In this document: positions 54,760 through 62,314 of the stretch, in pieces
Layout of the letters: each line of letters opens with the position of its first letter
Position numbering within the stretch: the first letter of the stretch is position 1
Source: Deltaproteobacteria bacterium
GTDB taxonomy: Bacteria; Myxococcota; JACRCW01
Direction: 5' to 3'
Length of the DNA stretch: 64,000 nucleotides
NCBI GenBank assembly: GCA_016218805.1
Contig: JACRCW010000168.1
Span: 1-64,000, forward strand
Translations under genes and position numbers: made by a program
Notes under the pieces: generated by a model
What the model was told of the DNA's origin: nothing
Databases searched by the model: none
The model's input: the letters and a program-made list of their open reading frames with translations, nothing else

Positions 54760-55188
54760 GTGTTGCGTCTGTTTGCCGTGTTGTCCACCGCCGTCTTCCT
54801 GTCGTGCAGCACCGAGGGCTCGTCGGGGACCGACGCCGGCAGCGGTGGCTTCCATGACGAGCTCAAGTTCGGCTCGTCATTCACCGGCTTCAACCTGGTG
54901 GGCGAGGGCACGTCCTTTTCCATGGCCGCCACGTCGTCCAACATCGCGTTCCGCTTTGAGAGCGCGGCGGAGTTCGGCGACCGGTTCCTGCGCCTGCACG
55001 TGTACAACAGCGGCGGCGCGCCTTACGGAGACGACGACTACGTTCCGGGGCAGGCCAACGCGCACATTCTCCTCAGCACCTTCCGCATCACGCACCCGGG
55101 CTCCTACGAAGTCCGCGCCTACCTGGTTCCCCCGGGCGGCGGCTCCGAGGCGCACGTCATCACCGCGCCCATCCAGATCACCAACTGA
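54760..55188 (+). CDS. Small lipoprotein of unknown function
   Basis: A 142-aa lipoprotein. The signal ends in lipobox FLSC (Cys about 16), and GTG 54760 follows an ideal AGGAGGTG. The mature part starts with a Ser/Gly linker (STEGSSGTDAGSGG), then a beta-rich domain (LKFGSSFTGFNLVGEGTSFS, SYEVRAYLVPPGGG) of the Ig/carbohydrate-binding kind. Diverges from tldD and precedes dut. Confidence 0.8.
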   Translation: MLRLFAVLSTAVFLSCSTEGSSGTDAGSGGFHDELKFGSSFTGFNLVGEGTSFSMAATSSNIAFRFESAAEFGDRFLRLHVYNSGGAPYGDDDYVPGQANAHILLSTFRITHPGSYEVRAYLVPPGGGSEAHVITAPIQITN

Positions 55189-55270
55189 CCGGGCCCGCTC
55201 CCGGTGTAGAACGCGCGCGCCGCGGCAGATCCCTGCCGCGCGCCGCACGTTTGCCCCAAGGAGCCCAAAG

Positions 55271-55744
55271 ATGACCGTGGAGGTCCGCGTCGTGCTCGCC
55301 CCGGATGCCAACCCGCGCCCTGAAGCGGTGGGCGAACCCATCCCCGTCCCCCGCCAGGCCACGCCGCTGGCCGCGGGGCTGGACCTGCTGGCGTGGGTGG
55401 CGGAGCCCATCACGCTGCAGCCGGGGGCGCGCTCGCGGATTCCCACGGGCGTTTGTCTCGAGATTCCCCCGGGGTACGAAGGCCAGGTGCGGCCGCGCTC
55501 CGGGCTGGCGGCCAACCACGGCGTCACGGTGCTCAACGCGCCGGGCACGGTGGACGCGGATTACCGCGGCCAGGTGGCGGTGATCCTGGTGAACCTGTCC
55601 GACCGGCCCTACACGGTCCGGCGCGGTGACCGGGTGGCGCAGCTGGTGGTCTGTCCGGTGGCGCACCCGGTCCGCGTCAGCCTGGTGGACGCGCTGGGGG
55701 AGACAGGCCGCGGCGGGGGCGGGTTTGGCAGCACGGGAGTTTGA
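55271..55744 (+). CDS. dut: dUTP pyrophosphatase
   Basis: Hydrolyses dUTP to dUMP, preventing uracil incorporation into DNA and supplying dUMP for thymidylate. The 157-aa trimeric-type enzyme shows the five family motifs in order: AAGLDLLAW, RPRSGLAANHG, NAPGTVDADYRG (catalytic Asp and Tyr), RRGDRVAQLVV and the C-terminal GRGGGGFGSTG that closes over the substrate. AAGGAG precedes ATG 55271 by about 6 nt. No neighbour suggests phage origin. Confidence 0.97.
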   Translation: MTVEVRVVLAPDANPRPEAVGEPIPVPRQATPLAAGLDLLAWVAEPITLQPGARSRIPTGVCLEIPPGYEGQVRPRSGLAANHGVTVLNAPGTVDADYRGQVAVILVNLSDRPYTVRRGDRVAQLVVCPVAHPVRVSLVDALGETGRGGGGFGSTGV

Positions 55745-55842
55745 CCATGATGTGGCTGGCGTGACAGAAACGTTGTTTTGTCGGGGCGACCGCCCCGGCG
55801 GCTGTGGTGTCGCTTCACCGACGGTGTAGGAGTCCGGGTCCC

Positions 55843-58800
55843 TTGCTCTGCTTCCGCTGTGGAACGTACGCGCCGGACGGCAGCTCCAAGTGCCCGGGGT
55901 GCGGCCAGGTCTTTCAGAAGACCAATGCTGGCCAGGACAAGCGCAAGGCGTCCGGCACGCGGCAGCCGCAGGCCATCTTCTCCATTGGTGAGACGGTGGC
56001 TGAGCGCTACCGCATCCTGGACGTCATTGGCAGCGGCGGGGTGGGCACGGTCTATCGCGCGCATGACACGGACATTGACGTGGACGTGGCGCTCAAGGCG
56101 GTGGCCCCCAAGCTGCTGCAGACCGCTGACGAGCAGAAGACCTTCAGCCGCTTCATCAAGACCGCGCGCAAGCTGCACCACGCCAACATTGTCCGCATCT
56201 ATGACGAGGGACGCGACGCCGGTGCCCAGGGCGAGCGGCGCTTCTTCACCATGCAGCTGCTGGAGGGGCTCACGCTCCGCAAGATCATCCAGCTGCGGCG
56301 TGAGAAGACCCAGGTGTTCCAGCTCGCGGAGATTGAGCCCATCTTTGCGCAGCTGGCCGCGGCCATGGACTACGCGCACAAGACGGTGTGGCACGGTGAC
56401 CTCAAGCCGGAGAACGTGCTGGTCCTGCCGGACCTGCTCAAGGTCACGGACTTCTGCCTCATCCAGGCGCTGCCCACCAAGCCGTTCCTCGCCATCCAGA
56501 AGTCCCGCGGCGCGGCTTACCAGTACATCGCCCCGGAGGTGCGCCTGGAGGCCTCGCGCATTGACGGGCGCGCGGACGTGTATTCGCTGGGCGTGATCCT
56601 GGCGGAGATGCTCACCGGCGAGGTGTACGAGGGCCACTCCGCCAAGAACATCCAGAAGGCGCTGGAGGCGCTGCCCCGCAACATTGACGCCACCATCCGC
56701 AAGGCCGTGCACGAGAGCCCGGACACGCGCTTCCAGACCGCCGGCGAGCTGTCCCAGGCGCTGGCGGAGATTGTGGCCCGCGGGGACGCCGCGCGCGTTG
56801 CCACGCCGGCCCCGCGCAGCATGCCGCCGCCCCCGCCGCAGGACTCCGACGAGCACTCCGTGCGGTCGGAGAACTCCGACGAGAACTCGCTGCCCGCGGC
56901 CAGCGAGTCCTCCGTCATCATGCTGGAGCACCAGCCCGCCGGCACCACGGACGTGACGGAGGTGCCGGAGCTGCCGTCCGGGTCTGACGAGACGCCGGTG
57001 GTGGGGCTGCGGGCCAAGAACGTGCAGAAGGCGCTGCTGGAGCCGGACACGGACGAGCAGCGCACCGGCGCCGCCAACCGCAACAAGGCGGATGCGCACG
57101 GCATTGGTGCGGACGAGATTGTGGAAGAGGCGGACGCGGAGGAGGAGCCCGACACGCCCGCGCAGCTGGGCCCGCCCACGCACGAGGACACCGAGCAGGA
57201 CGAGGGGGACAAGTCAGAAGAGGTGAAGGTGCCCACCTCCGGCGAGGTGGCCGTCCCCACGCGCCCGCCGCCCCGGTCCCTGCCGCCGCCGCCGCCGACG
57301 GAGCGCTCCAACGGGCATTCGCGCAATGGGCATGAGCCGGCCGCTGCGCAGGACCCGTATGGCCCGCCCCCGCCGCTGCCGGAGGATCCTTCGGACAGCG
57401 GGCGGCTGGTGTCCAGCCCGGACAACCTGGCCATCCATGACGAGCCCACGCTCAACGAGAAGAGCGCCAAGGTGGGCCTGCATGACGCGCTCACCAGCCT
57501 GCGGCCCAACCCCAAGTACGAATCCACGCTGCCCAAGGGCGCGTTTGTGCCGCCGCAGGAGCGGCCCACCACCGCGCTCCCGGCGCTGTCCATTCCGCCG
57601 CCCCAGGTCACGCGCGAGCAGCCCACGCAACAGCGCAAGGGCATGCCGCTGCTGCCCATCTTTGCCGCCATTGGCGTGTTTGTGGGCGCGGCGGGCTTCT
57701 TTGCCGTGCGCGAGTACCGCAACATGGCCGCCCAGCTGGACAAGGCCGGCCGCGGCACGGTGAACCAGCCCGCGCCCCTGCCTCCCCCCACGGAAATCCC
57801 CCCCAAGCCTGAGACGCCACCCGCCCCCGCACCGACGGGCGCCACCGGTCCCACCGCCGCCCCGGCAGCCCCCGCGCCCGCGGACGACGCGAAGAAGAAG
57901 GCGGAGGAGGAGGCCGCGCGCAAGAAGGCCGCTGACGACGAGAAGGCCCGCCTGGCCGCGGAGGAAGACGCGCGCCGCAAGGCCGCCGCCGAGGAGGAGG
58001 CCACGCGCAGGAGGGCGGAGGAGGACGCGCGCCGCGCGGCCGAGAAGCACCCCGCCGCCAACGACGATGCCAAGCGCAAGAAGGAGGAGGACGCCGCCGC
58101 CCGGCGTGCCGCCGCCGAGGACGCCCGGCGCAAGAAGGACGAGGAAAAGCAGGCCGCTGCGGAGGCCCGCAAGGCGGCCGCCGAGGAGACCAAGCGCCGC
58201 AAGGAGGAGGACGCCGCTGCGCGCAAGGCCGCCGCCGACGAGAAGAAGAGGGCCGCCGAGGAGGCCGCTGCCGCGCGCCGCGCCGCCGACGAGGAGAAGA
58301 AGAAGGCCGCGGAGGAAGCGGCTGCCAGGAAGAAGGCGGACGAGGAGGCGGCCGCCGCCAAGAAACACGTGGCCGCCGCGGATCCCGCGCAGCTGAGCTG
58401 CCCCAAGGGCATGGCGCTCGTCGTGGGTGGGGCCTTCAAGATGGGTTCCGCCGCCAACGACCCGATGCACAATTTTGAGGAGAAGCGGCTGGAGCTGGTG
58501 GAGGTCAAGCCGTTCTGCATTGACTACTACGAGTTCCCCAACTCCAAGAGCGCCAAGCCGACGACGAACGTCAGCTGGTTCCAGGCGCAGGAACTCTGCA
58601 AGGGCAAAGGCAAGCGCCTGTGCGAGGAAGAGGAGTGGGAGAAGGCCTGCAAGGGCCCGGACAACGAGCGCTATCCCTACGGCAACAGCTGGGACCCGGA
58701 CCGCTGCAGCACTCAGGACGCGGAGGGCAACGACCGCGAGCTGGCCGAGCAGAAGGCCTTCCCCAAGTGCCGCAGCGGGTTTGGGCTCATCAACCTGTCC

Positions 58801-58995
58801 GGCAATGCCAGCGAATGGGTGGCCAGCTCCTTCAGCTCCACGCAGAAGGACCGCGTGCACAAGGGCGGCAGCGCCAACCGCCCGGACTGGGCCACCCGCT
58901 GCGCCAACCGCGCCAACCTGGCGCCCTCCGGCAAGAACCCGTTTGTGGGCTTCCGCTGCTGCGCCGACCCCGGGGCCGGGACCGCCTCCGAGTGA
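55843..58995 (+). CDS. Zinc ribbon / Ser-Thr kinase / TM / FGE-domain fusion protein
   Basis: A 1050-aa protein. The TTG start has GGAG 10 nt upstream and puts the zinc ribbon CFRCGTYAPDGSSKCPGCG at the very N-terminus. The kinase domain (about 50-310) keeps VALK (Lys about 85) and the catalytic Asp in HGDLKPENVLV, but DFG reads DFC. A long acidic/Pro-rich linker (310-590) follows. A TM helix (about 600-620) is followed by an Ala/Lys/Glu-rich helical stalk (about 680-840). The C-terminus is a formylglycine-generating-enzyme-type (FGE-sulfatase) domain (SCPKGMALVVGGAFKMGSAA to GFRCC) that here is probably a periplasmic ligand-binding domain. It looks like a transmembrane receptor kinase. Confidence 0.92.
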   Translation: MLCFRCGTYAPDGSSKCPGCGQVFQKTNAGQDKRKASGTRQPQAIFSIGETVAERYRILDVIGSGGVGTVYRAHDTDIDVDVALKAVAPKLLQTADEQKTFSRFIKTARKLHHANIVRIYDEGRDAGAQGERRFFTMQLLEGLTLRKIIQLRREKTQVFQLAEIEPIFAQLAAAMDYAHKTVWHGDLKPENVLVLPDLLKVTDFCLIQALPTKPFLAIQKSRGAAYQYIAPEVRLEASRIDGRADVYSLGVILAEMLTGEVYEGHSAKNIQKALEALPRNIDATIRKAVHESPDTRFQTAGELSQALAEIVARGDAARVATPAPRSMPPPPPQDSDEHSVRSENSDENSLPAASESSVIMLEHQPAGTTDVTEVPELPSGSDETPVVGLRAKNVQKALLEPDTDEQRTGAANRNKADAHGIGADEIVEEADAEEEPDTPAQLGPPTHEDTEQDEGDKSEEVKVPTSGEVAVPTRPPPRSLPPPPPTERSNGHSRNGHEPAAAQDPYGPPPPLPEDPSDSGRLVSSPDNLAIHDEPTLNEKSAKVGLHDALTSLRPNPKYESTLPKGAFVPPQERPTTALPALSIPPPQVTREQPTQQRKGMPLLPIFAAIGVFVGAAGFFAVREYRNMAAQLDKAGRGTVNQPAPLPPPTEIPPKPETPPAPAPTGATGPTAAPAAPAPADDAKKKAEEEAARKKAADDEKARLAAEEDARRKAAAEEEATRRRAEEDARRAAEKHPAANDDAKRKKEEDAAARRAAAEDARRKKDEEKQAAAEARKAAAEETKRRKEEDAAARKAAADEKKRAAEEAAAARRAADEEKKKAAEEAAARKKADEEAAAAKKHVAAADPAQLSCPKGMALVVGGAFKMGSAANDPMHNFEEKRLELVEVKPFCIDYYEFPNSKSAKPTTNVSWFQAQELCKGKGKRLCEEEEWEKACKGPDNERYPYGNSWDPDRCSTQDAEGNDRELAEQKAFPKCRSGFGLINLSGNASEWVASSFSSTQKDRVHKGGSANRPDWATRCANRANLAPSGKNPFVGFRCCADPGAGTASE

Positions 58996-59000
58996 GCCCC

Positions 59001-59933
59001 ATGGCCGCGCGCGCGCTCCCGTGGCTCATGTGCCTTTGGGCGGCGTCCGCCAGTCTGCCCGCGCTGGCCGCCCGCGTAGCCGTGGTGGCGGATGACGACC
59101 TCACCGTCTACCGCAGCGTGATCACCGGTTTCTCCATTGAGGCGCGCGCCGAGATTGACGAGTACAACCTCCGCGGTGACGTGAAGGCGGGCGACAAGAT
59201 TGCCGCCGAGATCACCGGGCGCAAGCCGGACCTGCTGTTTGCGGTGGGGCCCAAGAGCGCCAACCTGCTGCGCCAGAAGTTCCCGCAGGCGCCGTTGCTG
59301 CACTGCATGGTGCCCAACGTGGGCCAGTATGACCTGGGCCAGCCGCAGACCACCGGCGTGGGGCTGGAGCCGGGGGTGAAGGAGCAGTTTGGCGCGCTCA
59401 AGGCGTTGCTGCCCGGGCTCAAGAAGGTGGGCGTGGTGTTTGACGGGCGGCATTCCGGCGTGAAGGTCAAGGAGGCCGAAGCGCTGGCCGGGAGCCTGGG
59501 TCTCACGGTGCTCACCTCCGAAGTGCAGATGCCGGAGGACATCACCGGTGCGCTCAAGGGCCTGGGCGCCGTGGACGCCATCTGGACGCCCGCGGACTCC
59601 ACCATCCTCACCGTGACCGGCCTGGACGCCCTGGGCGAATACTCCCGCGCCCAGAAGGTCCCCGTGTACGGCATCAACGCCAACCACGTGCAGCGCGGCG
59701 CGCTGCTCACCCTGGCGCTGGACTACCCGCGCGTGGGCCGCCAGGCGGGGAAGCTGGCCAACCGGGTGCTGGCGGACCCCAAGGCGGCCCGCGGGCTGGC
59801 CCTGCAGCCGCCGGAAGGCCTGGACCTGGCGCTCAACCTCACCGTCGCCAAACGGCTCAGCCTGGACGCCGTGGCGCAGGCCGCGTTGGAACTGGCGGCG
59901 GAGAAGCGTTACTCGGTCCAGGTGTTCAAGTGA
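59001..59933 (+). CDS. ABC transporter substrate-binding protein, PF04392-type
   Basis: A 310-aa exported protein with a signal peptide (ALPWLMCLWAASASLPALAA). The mature part has the two-lobe periplasmic-binding-protein pattern: KPDLLFAVGPKSANLLRQK, MVPNVGQYDLGQPQTTGVGL, KKVGVVFDGRHSGVKVKEAE and the hinge-type GAVDAIWTPADSTIL. This matches the ABC_sub_bind family, whose ligands are mostly unknown. No permease or ATPase gene lies nearby, so it may work alone as a receptor. It begins 5 bp after the kinase-FGE gene, which could imply a shared signalling role with that kinase. Confidence 0.88.
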   Translation: MAARALPWLMCLWAASASLPALAARVAVVADDDLTVYRSVITGFSIEARAEIDEYNLRGDVKAGDKIAAEITGRKPDLLFAVGPKSANLLRQKFPQAPLLHCMVPNVGQYDLGQPQTTGVGLEPGVKEQFGALKALLPGLKKVGVVFDGRHSGVKVKEAEALAGSLGLTVLTSEVQMPEDITGALKGLGAVDAIWTPADSTILTVTGLDALGEYSRAQKVPVYGINANHVQRGALLTLALDYPRVGRQAGKLANRVLADPKAARGLALQPPEGLDLALNLTVAKRLSLDAVAQAALELAAEKRYSVQVFK

Positions 59934-60002
59934 CCTCTCAAGGGTGTACGCGCGTTCAGCGGGCGCTTCCCGGTTCATCCCCGAGGCTGTAGACCCCACG
60001 CC

Positions 60003-60905
60003 GTGCGGTTCACGGTGTTGGGCAGCGGTTCCAAGGGCAACGCGCTCGTGGTGGAGGGGGCGGGTGTCCGCGTGCTGGTGGACGCGGGACTGGGGCCGCG
60101 CGTGTTTCGGGACCGCCTGGGCGCCACCGGCCTGTGTGACCTGCGGCCGCGCGCGCTGTTCGTGACCCATGGCCACAGTGACCACGTGGGCCACGCCCCG
60201 GAAGTGGCGGAGTCCTACAACATCCCCACCCACGCCACGGACGCATGCGCCGCCGAACGGGCCGCTGCCGGCGCGCCGCTGTTCGCCCACCGCGCGCTGC
60301 CCACCGGTGCTGAGGTGCGCATCGGGTCGCTGTGCGTGCGCGCGTTTGCCACGCCGCATGACGCACCGGGCAGCGCGGGGCTGGTGTTTGAGGACGGTGA
60401 ATCCCGCCTGGGGATTGTCACGGACCTGGGGTGCGTGCCGGACCACGTGACGGCCGCGCTGCGTGACGTGGACCTGCTGTACGTGGAGTCCAACCACGAC
60501 GTGGAGATGCTGCGCAACGGGCCGTACCCGGCCTTCCTCAAGCGCCGGTGCCTGTCCAACGTGGGCCACCTGTCCAATGAGCAGTGCGCCATCCTCCTGG
60601 GGCGCGCGCGCGGTTCCCGCCTGCGCACCGTGGTGCTGGCGCACCTGAGCGAGGCCAACAACACGCCCCAGGCCGCGCTGCGCGTGGCGCGGCGCCTGCT
60701 GGATGGCAGCGGCGTGGCGCTGCACGTGGCGCCGCAGCGGGAGGCGCTGCCCACGCTGGAGGTCCGCAAGGCCCGCCCGGCGCGGCCGCCGGAGCCCGTC
60801 TATGAACTGGCGACGGTGGGCGCGCGCCCCCGGCGCACCGGCGGCGCGCGCGGCGGGCTGGGCGCGGGGCCGCAGGCGCAGATGGACCTGTTTGGCTTCA
60901 AGTGA
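60003..60905 (+). CDS. Metallo-beta-lactamase-fold hydrolase, YycJ/WalJ-like
   Basis: A 300-aa MBL-fold protein: FTVLGSGSKGNALVVEG at the start, the metal motif THGHSDHVG near residue 55 (HxHxDH), and later ligands in TPHDAPGS (His), GIVTDLGC (Asp) and LAHLSEANNTP (His). This matches YycJ-like exonuclease/hydrolase members. The C-terminal 35 residues are Arg/Gly-rich and end QMDLFGFK, like a sliding-clamp-binding pentapeptide. Start GTG 60003. Nucleic-acid processing is the likely role. Confidence 0.9.
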   Translation: MRFTVLGSGSKGNALVVEGAGVRVLVDAGLGPRVFRDRLGATGLCDLRPRALFVTHGHSDHVGHAPEVAESYNIPTHATDACAAERAAAGAPLFAHRALPTGAEVRIGSLCVRAFATPHDAPGSAGLVFEDGESRLGIVTDLGCVPDHVTAALRDVDLLYVESNHDVEMLRNGPYPAFLKRRCLSNVGHLSNEQCAILLGRARGSRLRTVVLAHLSEANNTPQAALRVARRLLDGSGVALHVAPQREALPTLEVRKARPARPPEPVYELATVGARPRRTGGARGGLGAGPQAQMDLFGFK

Positions 60906-60908
60906 GGG

Positions 60909-61442
60909 TCAGGGGAAGGTGGGGAGTCCCGGCTCCCACGCGGCGTTGTCCTGGCGCGGCTGGTCCCGCTCAATGGGCGTGACCACTTCTGCCTTGAGGA
61001 GGAATTCGCCCTGCGCGTCCATGCGCAGCTCCACCAGGTGATCCCCGGCCTGGTAGACGGTCTGCATCACCTGCCAGGTGTGGTCCTGGCCAATCTGGCG
61101 GAACATGTCCTCGCCGGTGGCGTCCTGGCGGTGCGGCTCGCCGCAGCCGGGCTCGTAGATGGTGAACTCCACGTCGCTGCCGGGGTGGATCTGCTTCTTC
61201 CAGTAGAAGTGCAGGTACACGTCCGCTTCGCCCTCCGTGTTCACCACAAAGCTGCGGTAGCCGGGCACGCGCACCAGCACGTAGTTGTCGCCCTCGGACA
61301 GCCGGCAGCCCGCCGTGGAAGAGCACACTGGCACCGCGGAGTCGCATTCGTCCAGGCGCGCGGTGCCAATGAACTGTTCCTCCGCGCCCAGCTGGCAGGC
61401 GCTCAACACCAGCAGCCCCAGACTGACCGTCCGCGCCCTCAT
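60909..61442 (-). CDS. Secreted lipoprotein, third of a coupled trio
   Basis: A 177-aa lipoprotein; the signal peptide ends in lipobox LSAC (Cys at about 16). The mature domain is compact and beta-rich (CSSTAGCRLSEGDNYVLVRV, GYRSFVVNTEGEADVYLHFY, FTIYEPGCGEPHRQDATGED) with four Cys. It starts inside the stop of the gene before it (ATGA). The pairing with the two genes upstream suggests one surface complex. Family not recognised. Confidence 0.8.
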   Translation of the reverse strand: MRARTVSLGLLVLSACQLGAEEQFIGTARLDECDSAVPVCSSTAGCRLSEGDNYVLVRVPGYRSFVVNTEGEADVYLHFYWKKQIHPGSDVEFTIYEPGCGEPHRQDATGEDMFRQIGQDHTWQVMQTVYQAGDHLVELRMDAQGEFLLKAEVVTPIERDQPRQDNAAWEPGLPTFP

Positions 61443-62314
61443 GGCAGCAACTCCCCGCGCGCCTCCTGGCTCAGCGTCATCACCAGGCCGGCGCCGCCGT
61501 CCACGGGCGCCGCCAGCAGCACCGCCGTGGACACGTTGCGCTTGACCACCACGGTGATGGGCTCGCTTCGGCCAGCGGTCATCCACGTCAGGGCGCCGGA
61601 CGGCACCACGTGGCACCCGTCATCCTTGACCACGCACTGGATGGTGGCGCGCGTCTGCGCGCTGCCCGCGCCGGTGGTCAGCTCCACGGAGACCAGCGCG
61701 GCCGGATCCGTCCCCGCCTGCCAGCGCACCACCACGTCAGAATCCCCCACGTGCCCGGCGCCGGACAGGTCCGGCGAACTCAGCAGCATGGGAGCGGGCG
61801 GCACCATGGCCGCCACGCCGCCGTTCACAAACCCGCCGTCCCGCCCCACCACGTTGACCGCCACGCCGTCCGCGCCCAGCACCGCGCCCGCGGTGGAGTG
61901 CGACAGCGATCCCCCGTCCGGCGCGCTGAGTGTGACCGCGCCGCCCACGGTGCCGCTGACCTCCACGCGGTCCACGCCCAGCGCGGTGCGCGTTCCCGTG
62001 GTGGCCGGCTGGCCGGTGATGCCGCGGCAGGTGGGGCTCAGATCCAGCGCCTGCGGCGCCTCCACCGCGTAGTTGCTGACGTCATAGAAGCTGGCCGCCA
62101 CGCTGCCGGTGACGGCGGCGCCGGATTTGTGGTCGCGGGATTCGGCCACGCGCACGGCACCCATCCACGCCACCGGCACGCCGCCACCCTGGCCGGCGTC
62201 CGTTTGCGGGCCTTCCTGGTCACACTCCGGCGGCAGCTGTTCCGCCGGTTTCTGCGTGCACGCCCCCACCACCAGCAGCGCCGCGCCGGCCCGCACCCAC
62301 CTCCCGCTCCTCAT
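61439..62314 (-). CDS. Secreted lipoprotein, second of a coupled trio
   Basis: A 291-aa lipoprotein with lipobox VGAC (Cys about 18). After a Gln/Glu/Asp/Gly-rich linker (PPECDQEGPQTDAGQGGG) it is beta-rich, with Ala/Gly/Val repeats (GVDRVEVSGTVGGAVTLSAP) that suggest tandem Ig-like or beta-helical modules and few Cys. ATGA overlaps couple it to both neighbours. Function unknown; the shared organisation with the TSP3-repeat protein suggests a surface assembly. Confidence 0.8.
   Translation of the reverse strand: MRSGRWVRAGAALLVVGACTQKPAEQLPPECDQEGPQTDAGQGGGVPVAWMGAVRVAESRDHKSGAAVTGSVAASFYDVSNYAVEAPQALDLSPTCRGITGQPATTGTRTALGVDRVEVSGTVGGAVTLSAPDGGSLSHSTAGAVLGADGVAVNVVGRDGGFVNGGVAAMVPPAPMLLSSPDLSGAGHVGDSDVVVRWQAGTDPAALVSVELTTGAGSAQTRATIQCVVKDDGCHVVPSGALTWMTAGRSEPITVVVKRNVSTAVLLAAPVDGGAGLVMTLSQEARGELLP

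Noticed and set aside
56517..58520. Minus-strand open frame (over 660 codons) within the kinase-FGE gene
   Set aside because: It mirrors the Ala/Lys/Glu-rich helical stalk as an Ala/Ser/Phe-rich sequence. No start or ribosome-binding site supports it.
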